Assembly (NCBI GenBank): GCA_036268425.1
Contig: DATAUE010000065.1
Location: 1-64,000, forward strand
DNA: 64,000 nt
Source: DATARH01 sp036268425
GTDB lineage: Bacteria; Pseudomonadota; Alphaproteobacteria; ATCC43930; CGMCC-115725
Direction of reading: 5' to 3'
Shown in pieces: positions 51,125 to 60,308 of this stretch (position 1 is its first letter; each line of letters begins with the position of its first letter). The position numbers were made by a program, and so were the translations under genes. The notes under the pieces were generated by a model. That model had not been told where the DNA came from and searched no databases. It worked only from the letters and a program-made list of their open reading frames with translations.

Positions 51125-52819
51125 TCAGGCGGCAATCGCGGCCTTTTGCCGGCGCGCCGGCTGTTCCTCATCTGCCGCTTCGAACGCGGCGAGCGCCGGG
51201 TCGATATAGGGCAGCGGGTCGCGCTCCACTTTGCGGCGGATCCGGTGGAGAAATAAGTAGAAGGCGATCAGGCGCGCATGGGTGTCGGTGATCTCCCAGA
51301 CGCGGCGAGGATAGAAGAACAGCGGGTTTTCGCGCGGCAGGCCGGAGCGACGCTGGGTACGGACCTTGCGCCGGAAAAAGCCGCCTTGCAGCGGGTGCAC
51401 CTTCTCCTGCTTGAAGGTGAAATAGAATTGCAGGACGTGATTGACCAGACGCACCGGCTTAATCCCTGATGCTTTGGCGCGCCGAAACAGCCGCTCGATA
51501 TGCTCTGGCGAATAATATAGATCGAACGCGCTGGCATAGAGTGCCTGCCACTCGAAATCCGTCATCGTCGGATGGTGCGCGGTGACGTGCTCCAGATCGT
51601 ATTTGTTCATATCCGGGTCCATCCACGCGCCGTCCCTGTGGAGATGCTGGTGGTCGGCCGAACCCGGCAACGGCGTCAGGATGAAAAATTCGAGAAGATC
51701 GACCGGCAATTCGCGTTGCACCGTGGCGATGTCGCGGGCGACGCGTTCCGGTGTGTCATTGGGGAACCCCAGGATGTAACCGGCATAGGTAATAACCTTG
51801 TGCTTGCGCCATTCGAGGAACAACTGCCGATATTCGTGCACCCGATTCTGCTTTTTCTTGGCGGCCAGCAAATTGTCCGGATTGATGTTTTCCAGGCCGA
51901 TGAAGACACGAGCGCACCCTGCGCGCGCCGATTTCTCGACGAAATGCGGAATGCGGTGACACAGCGTGTCGACCTGGATCAAGAAATTGAGCGTCAGCCC
52001 TTCTTTCTCGCGCATCTCGATCAGCCGGTCGAAGATCGCTTCCCAGTTGCGGTTGCGTGCGAAATTGTCGTCGGTGATAAAAAACCGGTAGACGCCCTGG
52101 GCGATATTGGCGCGCACGAGCTGCTCGACATCGTCGGCATCGCGCCAGCGTGATTTGCGGCCCTGGACGTTGATGATCGTGCAAAAGCTGCATTGAAACG
52201 GGCAGCCCCGCCCGGCGTCGAACGCGCCAAGCGACTCGCTGTAGCGCCGCACGATCTCGATCGGCAAAAACGGCGTCACCTGCTGCTGCAAACCCGGCAG
52301 ATCGTTCATGTACTTGTAGATCGGCCGCGGCCGCCCGTTCAGGACATCGCCAAAAACCTCGCCAAGCCGCCCTTCCGCCTCGCCGGCAAACAGGATGACG
52401 CCCATATCGCGCGCCGCCGCGATGTCCGGCGGCAAATCCGGCAGCATCGCGACGCAACCGGAGACGTGAAATCCGCCGATTGCGACCGGCACATCGACGG
52501 CGCGGAACCGCGCTGCAATATCGACCGCGCGGGGAAACTGGTTCGACTGCACCCCCACGAGACAGACAATACCGGCATCGGCCGCCCTGATGCGCCGAAC
52601 GATCTGCTTGACCGGAATGACGGTGTGGCACTCGTCGTAGGCGTTGATCTCGACCGCGACATCGGCGCCGAGCACCTGCCGTTCCGCCAGATCTCGGGTG
52701 ATCGCGTAAAGGCAAGCGAGTGAATTTGACGGAATCCACGAACGCCACCATTGGATGACGTAGCCGTCATCGTCGTAATGCGACGGTTTGATCAGTTCGA
52801 CGACAAAACGGCGGGTCAT
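51125..52819 (-). CDS. B12-binding-domain-type radical SAM protein
   Basis: The 564-aa protein has an N-terminal Rossmann-like region (about residues 40-150, VPVAIGGFHVSGC) resembling cobalamin-binding domains but without a clear DxHxxG lower-ligand motif. Next is a radical SAM barrel with Cys206, Cys210 and Cys213 (GRGCPFQCSFC), FFITDDNFARN, and RVFIGLENINPDNL. Such enzymes do methylations, ring formation or rearrangements by 5'-deoxyadenosyl radical. A positively charged C-terminus of 150 residues is unassigned. No partner gene is adjacent, so the substrate is unknown. Confidence 0.82.
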   Translation of the reverse strand: MTRRFVVELIKPSHYDDDGYVIQWWRSWIPSNSLACLYAITRDLAERQVLGADVAVEINAYDECHTVIPVKQIVRRIRAADAGIVCLVGVQSNQFPRAVDIAARFRAVDVPVAIGGFHVSGCVAMLPDLPPDIAAARDMGVILFAGEAEGRLGEVFGDVLNGRPRPIYKYMNDLPGLQQQVTPFLPIEIVRRYSESLGAFDAGRGCPFQCSFCTIINVQGRKSRWRDADDVEQLVRANIAQGVYRFFITDDNFARNRNWEAIFDRLIEMREKEGLTLNFLIQVDTLCHRIPHFVEKSARAGCARVFIGLENINPDNLLAAKKKQNRVHEYRQLFLEWRKHKVITYAGYILGFPNDTPERVARDIATVQRELPVDLLEFFILTPLPGSADHQHLHRDGAWMDPDMNKYDLEHVTAHHPTMTDFEWQALYASAFDLYYSPEHIERLFRRAKASGIKPVRLVNHVLQFYFTFKQEKVHPLQGGFFRRKVRTQRRSGLPRENPLFFYPRRVWEITDTHARLIAFYLFLHRIRRKVERDPLPYIDPALAAFEAADEEQPARRQKAAIAA

Positions 52820-53001
52820 GGGCGCCTCGTTCGCTCACTGCCGTGATTCGCGAGTTTACGCCGCACTACCGGTATTAAAAGGCAATTCCCGTTATAGCCC
52901 TTAAAAGCCACCATAAGACTGCAACAACCGGCCGAACCGAGGCAATATCGTCGAGCAACGATTATCTGTCTGCCGCGCACCGAACCTGCTATGGCAGGAC
53001 A

Positions 53002-53310
53002 ATGAAGTTCAGAGATCGAATCGGTGCTGCGATTGTGGTTCTCGGTGCAGCCTTATCGGCAGCGGCGTCATCGACGCTATCAGCGCAAACTTTGGGCTGC
53101 GGCCCGGGGCTGAGCAGTGTTCAATACCAGCATTGTGTGCGGCAGCGTCAGATGCGCGGCGCGCGCCCTATCCGCGAGCCCGCTGCCCGCGAGTACGAAA
53201 AATGGGATGACGGCACCCCGACGCGCGGCGCCGGAACAGCGGCGGTACGCCAGGAAAAACCGGGCTATTTCCTGGGTGGTCTCGGCACCTCGTACGGCTA
53301 CGGCCGATAG
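53002..53310 (+). CDS. Small exported protein of unknown function
   Basis: The 102-aa protein has a signal peptide (MKFRDRIGAAIVVLGAALSAA, probable cleavage after LSA-Q near residue 28) and a short mature part with two Cys (LGCGPGLSSVQYQHC) and a Gly/Tyr-rich tail (YFLGGLGTSYGYGR). I recognise no family. It is isolated between divergent or spaced neighbours. Confidence 0.6.
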   Translation: MKFRDRIGAAIVVLGAALSAAASSTLSAQTLGCGPGLSSVQYQHCVRQRQMRGARPIREPAAREYEKWDDGTPTRGAGTAAVRQEKPGYFLGGLGTSYGYGR

Positions 53311-53473
53311 AAGCAGCGGCAGACCCTGCATCCATCTTGGTGTTGCACAAAAACCGATCGGCCGCAGCGCCTTTCGCTTGGCATCCGCCCCGATTGCGGA
53401 TGAGATTGGCGCCTCACGGCAGCCCGTTACCGGCGCGGCCTCCCGCAATGCGACCGCCAATCGAGGAATTCCG

Positions 53474-53860
53474 ATGCCCGAACCAGCGCAATCGCCGCTC
53501 GCGATCTATCAAAGTCATCTCGATAAGGGCGAATTGGCCTATCAGTGGAGCCCTAATGCCAACCGCGCGGTGTTCTACCCCCGCGTCATCTGCCCGTTTT
53601 CCGGCAGCACCGACCTGCAATGGCGCATCGCCAGCGGTCTCGGCACGGTCTACGCAACAACCGTGACGCACGCCTTTCAGGGCGAGGGCTACAACATCGC
53701 ACTGATCGATTGCGACGAGGGTTTCCGCATGATGGGCCGGGTCGAGGATATCGACCCGATGGCGGTCAAGATCGGTATGCGGGTTAAATTCCGCATCCAC
53801 CCCGCCGCCGAAAACCAGCCGGCTTATCCCGTCTTTACACCGGTTGGAGGTGCGGCATGA
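53474..53860 (+). CDS. DUF35 OB-fold acyl-CoA-associated protein
   Basis: The 128-aa protein has a short helix, a degenerate zinc-ribbon region with a single Cys (YPRVICPFSGSTDLQWR) and an OB fold (GLGTVYATTVTHAFQGEGYNIALIDCDEGFRMMGRV, then MRVKFRIHP). DUF35 proteins pair with thiolase-like subunits, as in ChsH2/Ltp2, to bind CoA esters. Its stop overlaps the start of the next gene (ATGA), which encodes just such a thiolase-like protein. Confidence 0.82.
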   Translation: MPEPAQSPLAIYQSHLDKGELAYQWSPNANRAVFYPRVICPFSGSTDLQWRIASGLGTVYATTVTHAFQGEGYNIALIDCDEGFRMMGRVEDIDPMAVKIGMRVKFRIHPAAENQPAYPVFTPVGGAA

Positions 53861-55011
53861 GCGGCCTGGAGCGCGGCGGCGCGGCGATCGTCGGCGTCGC
53901 GGAAAGCGATCTCGGGCATGTCGGCCCGGGGTTCAATGTCATCGACCTGATGGCGCAGGGCATCGCCCGCGCGCTCGACGATTGCGGCCTTGGCCTCAAG
54001 GATGTCGACGGGCTGATCTCGGCCACGACGCAGGCACGCACCTCGGCTCTCAACCTCAGCGAATATCTCGGCATTTCTCCGAATTTCATCGATTCGACGA
54101 TCATCGGCGGCTCGTCGTTCATGTTCCATGTCGGGCATGCGATGGCGGCGATCCAACTCGGCCTGTGCAATGTCGCGGTGATCGCCTATGGCTCGACCCA
54201 GCGCAGCATCGGCCGGCAGAACGCAAGTGTGCGCGAGATCAACCCGTACGAAACACCGTACCGGCCGTTTCTGCCGTCGAGCGCCTACGCGCTGGCTGCT
54301 TCGCGTCACATGCACCAGTTTGGCACGACCCGCGAGCAGATGGCCGAAGTCGCGGTCGCGGCGCGCCAATGGGCACTGAAAAACCCGGTGGCCTGGGAAA
54401 AGAAGCCGCTGACGGTCGACGAAGTACTGAACGCGCGCATGGTCAGCTATCCGTTTACGGTGCGCGACATCTGCCTCGTCACCGACGGCGGCGGCGCCAT
54501 CGTGCTGGTCAGCCCGGAGCGCGCCAAATCGCTGAAAAAGCCGCCGGTCTATGTACTGGGACAGGGCGAATACATCACCCACGCCAATATTTCGAGCATG
54601 CCCGACCTGACCGTCACCGGTGCGCTCGAAAGCGGCCGGCGCGCCTTTGCGATGGCCGGGCTGGCACCGCCGGATATCGATGTCGTCGAGCTTTACGACG
54701 CCTTCACGATCAATACGATCCTGTTCCTCGAAGACCTCGGCTTTTGCAAAAAGGGCGAAGGCGGCGCGTTTGTCAGCGACGGCCGTATCGCACCGGGCGG
54801 CTACCTGCCGGTCAACACCAATGGCGGCGGTCTTTCCTATTGCCACCCCGGCATGTACGGGCTGTTTCTGCTGATCGAGGCGGTACGGCAGTTGCGCGGA
54901 GAATGCGGCGAGCGCCAGATCCCCCGCGCTCACACCGCGATCGCACATGGCAACGGCGGCGTGCTGTCATCGCAAAGCACCGTCATCCTGGGCAGTGAGG
55001 TAACGGTTTAG
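53857..55011 (+). CDS. Thiolase-like protein lacking the nucleophilic Cys (probable acyl-CoA aldolase type)
   Basis: The 384-aa protein has the thiolase fold of the SCP-x/Ltp2 group: GVAESDLGHVGPGFNVIDLM, the segment where thiolases have C-A-S-G reads IIGGSSFMFHVGHAMAAIQLG (Ser in place of Cys), VVELYDAFTINTI, and the C-terminal His in AHGNGGVLSSQST. The missing Cys and the coupled DUF35 partner fit Ltp2-type retro-aldolases that cleave acyl-CoA side chains, or a structural subunit. The start overlaps the DUF35 stop. Confidence 0.83.
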   Translation: MSGLERGGAAIVGVAESDLGHVGPGFNVIDLMAQGIARALDDCGLGLKDVDGLISATTQARTSALNLSEYLGISPNFIDSTIIGGSSFMFHVGHAMAAIQLGLCNVAVIAYGSTQRSIGRQNASVREINPYETPYRPFLPSSAYALAASRHMHQFGTTREQMAEVAVAARQWALKNPVAWEKKPLTVDEVLNARMVSYPFTVRDICLVTDGGGAIVLVSPERAKSLKKPPVYVLGQGEYITHANISSMPDLTVTGALESGRRAFAMAGLAPPDIDVVELYDAFTINTILFLEDLGFCKKGEGGAFVSDGRIAPGGYLPVNTNGGGLSYCHPGMYGLFLLIEAVRQLRGECGERQIPRAHTAIAHGNGGVLSSQSTVILGSEVTV

Positions 55012-55080
55012 GTTACACAATGAGGCAGTGAGGGCACGAGTGAGTGTCGGCACCGCGGGCTAATGAGCCAAGGGAGTAGC

Positions 55081-55114
55081 AACGGGCTTGTTGTTGAACT
55101 TCAACATGCCCGTT
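55081..55114 (+). terminator. Stem-loop terminator after the thiolase-like gene
   Basis: AACGGGC (55081-55087) pairs with GCCCGTT (55108-55114), and inside it GTTGAA (55093-55098) pairs with TTCAAC (55100-55105). CTTAGAGA follows. The structure lies 70 bp after the stop and 75 bp before the next start, and separates the two transcription units. Confidence 0.55.
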
Positions 55115-55189
55115 CTTAGAGACGGCATAAGGCGGCTTACGCAATAACATCATCGCACCGCCTCATTGTGAATTATTGGGAGAGAAGAC

Positions 55190-57307
55190 ATGGCCGAAAG
55201 CGAGCTGGTTCGCTTTGAGAGCGATAACGGCATTGGGATCATAACGGTCGACAACCCGCCGGTGAACGCGCTGTCGCCGGGCGTGCCGGAGGGCATCGTC
55301 GCGGCGCTCGACAAGGGGAATGCCGACCCGTCGGTCAAGGCGATGGTGCTGATCGGTGCCGGCCGCAGCTTTATCGCCGGCGCCGATATCCGCCAGTTCG
55401 GCAAGGGCCCGTCGACCCCGCCGACCGGCCGCCGGCATTACAACGTCATGGATGACAGCCCGAAACCGGTCGTCGCGGCGATCCACGGCTATGCGCTGGG
55501 CGGCGGTCTCGAAACCGCGCTCGCCTGCCATTATCGGGTCGCGGTGCCGAGCGCCAAGGTCGGCCTCCCGGAAGTGCTGATCGGCATTCTGCCGGGCGCC
55601 GGCGGCACCCAGCGCCTGCCGCGGCTGATCGGCCCAAAGGCGGCGGTGGAGCTGATCACCTCCGGCCGGCATGTTCCGGCCGAAGAAGCGCATAAGCTCG
55701 GCATCATCGATGAGCTGGCGCCGGAAGGCGGCCTCAAGGAGGCGGCCATTGCCTTCGCCCGCAAGATCGCCGACACCCGTCCGCTGCTGCGCATCCGCGA
55801 CAAGAACGAGCGGCTCGCCGAGGGCACGCCGGAACTGTTCGAGGGCGTGCGCAAGTCGCTCGCACGGCGCGCCCGCAACCAGCGGGCGCCCTATGCCTGC
55901 ATCGAGGCGGTCGAGGCCGCCACCAAACTGCCGTTTGACGAAGGCTGCGCGCTCGAACGCAAATTGTTCGACGAACAAGTCGCCTCGGCGGAAGCGGCGG
56001 CGCTGCGCTACGCCTTTTTTGCCGAGCGCGAGGTCGCGAAAATCCCGTTCATCCCGGCCGGCACGCCGCTGCGCCCCACCGATAACCCGGCCGTGGTCGG
56101 CGCCGGCACGATGGGCGGCGGCATCGCCATGAGCTTTGCCGATAACGGCTATGACGTGAAAATCACCGACGCCACCAAGGAAGCGCTCGACCGCGGCATG
56201 GCCCGCATCCGCGGCAATTACGAAACCAGCGTGAAGCGCGGCAGCCTCGCGGCGGACGAGATGGAGCGCCGTTTCGCGCGCATCCACCCGGTCGCCAGCA
56301 TCGACGACATCGCCGATTGCGACGTGGTGATCGAAGCTGCCTTCGAGCAGATCGCGGTGAAGGAAGAAATCTTCAAAAAGCTCGACGCGGTGATGAAACC
56401 CGGCGCGATCCTCTATTCCAACACGTCGGGCATCGACATCGACATCATGGCCAATGCGACCAAGCGGCCGCAGGATGTCGCCGGCACGCATTTCTTCGCA
56501 CCGGCCAATGTGATGAAACTGTTCGAGGTCGTGAAGGGCACCAAGAGCGCCAATGATGTGCTGGCAACAGCGATGGCGCTGGGCCGCAAGATCGGCAAGG
56601 TCAGCGGGCTTGCCGGCAATGGCGACGGCTTCCTCGCCAACCGCAGCCGCGCGCCGTTCAGCATGGAGATGGGCATCCTGGTCGAGGAGGGCGCCTCACC
56701 GGAGCAGATCGACAAGGTGATGGTCGATTACGGCTATCCCGTCGGGCCGTTTGTCGTGTCGGACATTTCGGGGCTCGATATCGGCTACGACACGCGCAAG
56801 CGGCGCACCGAGCAATACCCGAACTATCGCAAAAACCCGATCGCCGACCGCATCGTCGAGGCCGGCCGGCTTGGCCTCAAGACCAATGCCGGCTGGTATC
56901 GCTACAATCCCGGCGACCGCACCCCGCATCCCGACCCTGAGGTTGCGCGCATCATCAAGGAGACCGCAGCGGAATTCGGCTTTCCGCAGCGCGAGTTCAC
57001 CGATGACGAAATCCTGCGCCGATTGCTGTTCGCCTCGGTCAACGAGGCCTGCAAGATCCTCGAAGAAGGCGCCGCGTTGCGGGCCAGCGATGTCGATGTG
57101 ATGTGGCTGCACGGTTTCGGCTTCCCGCGCTATCGCGGCGGGTTGATGTACTGGGCCGACACGATCGGTGTGCGCGAAGTCTACAACCAGATCGCCTCGT
57201 GGCATCAACGCTACGGCGACCGCTGGCGCCCCTCGGAAATGCTGCGCAGCCTCGCCGAAGCAGGCTCGCCATTGCGCGAGGCCAAAGCCGGAAGGCCGAT
57301 GAAGTAA
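55190..57307 (+). CDS. Bifunctional enoyl-CoA hydratase/3-hydroxyacyl-CoA dehydrogenase (FadB/FadJ type)
   Basis: The 705-aa protein joins a crotonase domain (about residues 1-190; oxyanion region AGADIRQFG and catalytic Glu pair in GGGLETALACHY and GLPEVLIGILPGAGGTQRLPR) to a 3-hydroxyacyl-CoA dehydrogenase (about 300-700; NAD motif AVVGAGTMGGGIAMSFADNGYDV, catalytic His in GTHFFAPANVMK). It catalyses hydration and NAD-dependent oxidation steps of beta-oxidation. GGGAGAGAAG precedes ATG 55190. The thiolase step would need a separate protein. Confidence 0.93.
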   Translation: MAESELVRFESDNGIGIITVDNPPVNALSPGVPEGIVAALDKGNADPSVKAMVLIGAGRSFIAGADIRQFGKGPSTPPTGRRHYNVMDDSPKPVVAAIHGYALGGGLETALACHYRVAVPSAKVGLPEVLIGILPGAGGTQRLPRLIGPKAAVELITSGRHVPAEEAHKLGIIDELAPEGGLKEAAIAFARKIADTRPLLRIRDKNERLAEGTPELFEGVRKSLARRARNQRAPYACIEAVEAATKLPFDEGCALERKLFDEQVASAEAAALRYAFFAEREVAKIPFIPAGTPLRPTDNPAVVGAGTMGGGIAMSFADNGYDVKITDATKEALDRGMARIRGNYETSVKRGSLAADEMERRFARIHPVASIDDIADCDVVIEAAFEQIAVKEEIFKKLDAVMKPGAILYSNTSGIDIDIMANATKRPQDVAGTHFFAPANVMKLFEVVKGTKSANDVLATAMALGRKIGKVSGLAGNGDGFLANRSRAPFSMEMGILVEEGASPEQIDKVMVDYGYPVGPFVVSDISGLDIGYDTRKRRTEQYPNYRKNPIADRIVEAGRLGLKTNAGWYRYNPGDRTPHPDPEVARIIKETAAEFGFPQREFTDDEILRRLLFASVNEACKILEEGAALRASDVDVMWLHGFGFPRYRGGLMYWADTIGVREVYNQIASWHQRYGDRWRPSEMLRSLAEAGSPLREAKAGRPMK

Positions 57308-57387
57308 TATTTTCAGGCGACGGCGTGCCCGTTGCGCCTCTGCGCAAGCGGGCCAGAGTCGAGGACACCGCCAGGGAGGACGGATGG

Positions 57388-58632
57388 ATGATCGTTCTTA
57401 AAAACGGCCGGTTGATTGACGGCACCGGTAAGCCGCCGGTCGATGGCACGACAATCGTCGTTTCGGGCAATCGCATCGACACGGTCACCGAACGACAACA
57501 TGCCGATTTCCCATCCGATGCCACGGTCATCGATGCGGCGGGCAAGACGATCCTCCCCGGCCTGATCGACTGCCACGACCACATGGCCAACCACAAATAC
57601 GACATGGCGCATCGCTGGGGCCTCGACGAGCCGCTCAGTACACGGCATCTGCGGACCGCCTCGATCCTGCGACAGACACTCTATAGCGGCTATACGACGA
57701 TCCGCGACGCCGCCGGCCTCGATGCCGGGTTCAAGCGGGCCATCGAGGAGCGGCTGATCGTCGGGCCGCGGCTCGTGATATCGCTTGCGATCATCTCGCC
57801 GGTCGGCGGCATCGGCGATGCCGTCAGCCCGTCGGGCGTGGCGCTCGACGATTGCTGCTGCATTCCGGGCGACCCGCTGCTGCCGCCGAGTGTCGTCAAC
57901 GGCGCTGCCGAGGCGCGCCAAGCCGTACGCAAAATGGTGCGGGCCGGCGCCGATGTCATCAAATGCGCCACCACCGGCGGCGCCAGCTCACGGCCGGGGC
58001 ATGGCCCGCGCGATGCCGCCTTCAACCTCGACGAGATGCAGGCGCTGGTCGACGAAGCGCATGCGCTCGACCGCCGCGTGATGTGCCACGCGATCGGCGG
58101 CCGCGGCCTCGACATCGCGATCGAGGCAGGCGTCAACTCGATCGAGCACGGCAGCTACCTCAATGAAAACCCGCGCCATCTCGAAAAGATGGCCGAGCAC
58201 AACATCTTCTTCGTCCCGACACTGCTGGTCTATGAATACCACCGCAAATCTTTGGCGCCGCACGTCAAGGAGCGCGCCATCGCGCTGCACGAGGCGCATT
58301 ACGCCAGCATCCGGCGCGCGCTGTCGCTTGGCGTAAAAGTGGTCGCCGGCACCGATGCCGGCGGCCACGGTCACCCCGCCAACGCCGGCGAACTGGTATG
58401 CTTGGTCGATTCCGGGATGACGCCGATGCAGGCGTTGCAGGCCGCCACCGGCTGGGCCGCCGAATGCCTCGGCCAGGAAGACGAACTTGGCACGGTTGAG
58501 GCCGGCAAGCTCGCCGATATCGTCCTGGTCGACGGCGATCCCCTCACCGACATCGCCGTCCTGCGCAATCCGCGGAACATTGCGCTGGTCGTCAAGAACG
58601 GCGAAATCGCGGCGAACCGCATACCGCGCTGA
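57388..58632 (+). CDS. Imidazolonepropionase-like metal-dependent amidohydrolase
   Basis: The 414-aa protein has the cyclic amidohydrolase layout: an N-terminal beta-sandwich start (MIVLKNGRLIDGTGKPP), metal motif DCHDHMANHKYD, carbamylatable or bridging Lys region DVIKCATTGG, His ligands in RVMCHAIGG and SIEHGSYL, and the Asp in VVAGTDAGGHGHP. These hydrolyse cyclic amides, dipeptides or related bonds. ATG 57388 is preceded by AGGGAGGA and follows the FadB-type gene by 80 bp. Confidence 0.88.
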   Translation: MIVLKNGRLIDGTGKPPVDGTTIVVSGNRIDTVTERQHADFPSDATVIDAAGKTILPGLIDCHDHMANHKYDMAHRWGLDEPLSTRHLRTASILRQTLYSGYTTIRDAAGLDAGFKRAIEERLIVGPRLVISLAIISPVGGIGDAVSPSGVALDDCCCIPGDPLLPPSVVNGAAEARQAVRKMVRAGADVIKCATTGGASSRPGHGPRDAAFNLDEMQALVDEAHALDRRVMCHAIGGRGLDIAIEAGVNSIEHGSYLNENPRHLEKMAEHNIFFVPTLLVYEYHRKSLAPHVKERAIALHEAHYASIRRALSLGVKVVAGTDAGGHGHPANAGELVCLVDSGMTPMQALQAATGWAAECLGQEDELGTVEAGKLADIVLVDGDPLTDIAVLRNPRNIALVVKNGEIAANRIPR

Positions 58633-58648
58633 GCTTCGGCGGTTATTG

Positions 58649-59500
58649 TTACTTTGACCGGGCCAGCACGAAGTCGCGCAGCGCCTCGGTGGCACGACGG
58701 GACGCGTCGCTGGCCGGGTCGCGCATGATAAAAGTGTGCGGCTGGCCGTCGAATTTATGCATTTCGAGGCTGCCGCCCTTCGCGCGGTAGGCGGCGGCAA
58801 AGCGGTCGGCCATGTCGGGTGTGACGTTGTCATCGCCGGTGCCCTGGACGACGATTGCCGGCGGCAAGGTGCCGGCCTCGCCGCGTTCGAGGATCAGTTG
58901 CGGGTTGCCTTCCGCCATCTCCGCTTCCGAAGCCCAGTAGGCGTCGTGCGCCTCGACGAGCCGTGCGTTGCCTTTTTCTTTAGCCATGCGATAGCGCGCC
59001 AGCGGGTCGGAGATCGGCCAACACAGCACCAGATAGGGCAGGCTCGCATCCTCGCCGACCGCGCCGTTTTCCGACGCCGCGGCATAACGCGGATCGGCGG
59101 GCTTCAGCGCCGCCAGCAGCAGTTGATGCGCACCACTCGACGTGCCGAGCGCCGACACGAGGTCGCGGCGGCTGTTGAACTCGCCGGCATGCGCCTTCAG
59201 CCAGCGGATCGCGTAGTGGATGTCGGCAATCGATTCGGGATAGCGGTGCTTGGGCGGCATACGGAAATCGACCGCCAGCACGACAATGCCGCTCTTTGCC
59301 AGCGCCGCGTCGAGCGGCGCGTTGTTGAGCCGGTCGCCCGAAGCCCAAGCACCGCCATGCACGTCAACCAATGCGGGAAACGGCCCGTCCCCCATCGGCC
59401 GGTATGACCGCGCCAGCAACGGCGCACCGTCATGCCGCCGGTATTCGACATCGCGCGTTTCGATCTTGAACCGCGCCGGAATAGCCACTTCACTTGCCAT
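58649..59500 (-). CDS. Alpha/beta hydrolase (HSL/BD-FAE-like esterase)
   Basis: The 283-aa hydrolase has the oxyanion motif VDVHGGAWASGD, nucleophile Ser in ALGTSSGAHQLLL (GxSxG), Asp in GTGDDNVTP and His in GQPHTFIM. This is the family IV/carboxylesterase-type triad. It should hydrolyse short-chain or aryl esters. ATG 59500 is preceded by GAGGAGA. It is divergent from the PAS-protein gene. Confidence 0.88.
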   Translation of the reverse strand: MASEVAIPARFKIETRDVEYRRHDGAPLLARSYRPMGDGPFPALVDVHGGAWASGDRLNNAPLDAALAKSGIVVLAVDFRMPPKHRYPESIADIHYAIRWLKAHAGEFNSRRDLVSALGTSSGAHQLLLAALKPADPRYAAASENGAVGEDASLPYLVLCWPISDPLARYRMAKEKGNARLVEAHDAYWASEAEMAEGNPQLILERGEAGTLPPAIVVQGTGDDNVTPDMADRFAAAYRAKGGSLEMHKFDGQPHTFIMRDPASDASRRATEALRDFVLARSK

Positions 59501-59679
59501 AGAGCCAATCTCCTCAAACCGGTCCACAGGATGCCCGTCGATGGCGCTCGTTCCAAGGCCCGCGCATGGCGGACTATCCGACAACGTAATGTTGCCGCGC
59601 TTTGCGCAACTCGAATAAGCGGCTATTCTACGGTTCGCTGTTGGCAATAACATCCGGCCGGCGCGGCGGAGCGTAGCAT

Positions 59680-60183
59680 TTGACGGCCGATTTTGGCGCC
59701 TGGACAAATTACCGGATACCGGAAGACCGCAGCGACTGGCACCCGCTGGTCGGCCGCATTTTTGAATATTGGCAATCGGTCGCGCCCGCCGGTCAACTGC
59801 CGGGGCGCCAGCACATCGTGCCTGAAGACATCCCGGCATTGTGGTCACGGATGTGGCTGCTCGACATTTTCCGCGACCCGCTGCGGTATCGCTTTCGCCT
59901 ATGCGGCTCGCTGGTGGTGAATTCGATCGGCCGTGAAGTTACCGGCACCTGGCTCGATGAGGTGCAACCGCAGACGCTGCTCAACCCGATTGCGCGCGAT
60001 CGGTTCCGCTATACCGCCGAAACCGGCATGCCGACATGGCGGCGCGGTCCCTCATTGTGGGATCGCAACCCCGACCATCGCACCGTCGAAAGCTGCGTCA
60101 CGCCGCTGGCCGCCGATGGCCGCACGGTCGACAAGCTGCTGGGCTTCGCGACGTTCTACGATCGCAGCGGCAAGCCGCTCTGA
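59680..60183 (+). CDS. PAS-domain protein (PAS_5 family)
   Basis: The 167-aa protein is a stand-alone PAS fold (LVGRIFEYWQSVAP, LPGRQHIVPEDIPALWSRMWLLDI, YRFRLCGSLVVNSIGREVTGTWLDEV). This alphaproteobacterial family has no catalytic domain and unknown ligands. The start is TTG 59680; no ATG or GTG fits better. The gene is alone between a divergent hydrolase and a mandelate-racemase-like gene. Confidence 0.8.
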   Translation: MTADFGAWTNYRIPEDRSDWHPLVGRIFEYWQSVAPAGQLPGRQHIVPEDIPALWSRMWLLDIFRDPLRYRFRLCGSLVVNSIGREVTGTWLDEVQPQTLLNPIARDRFRYTAETGMPTWRRGPSLWDRNPDHRTVESCVTPLAADGRTVDKLLGFATFYDRSGKPL

Positions 60184-60308
60184 TCCAAAGACCGGTTTGC
60201 GGGCGGCGTCGTGCGCGGCCCGTTCGCGACGGACCGACAATAGCGCTTGCTCGGCCTGCCCTCCCCGCGATTTGATGGCGGACACGCAAGACCGGCGGGA
60301 GGCGGCGT

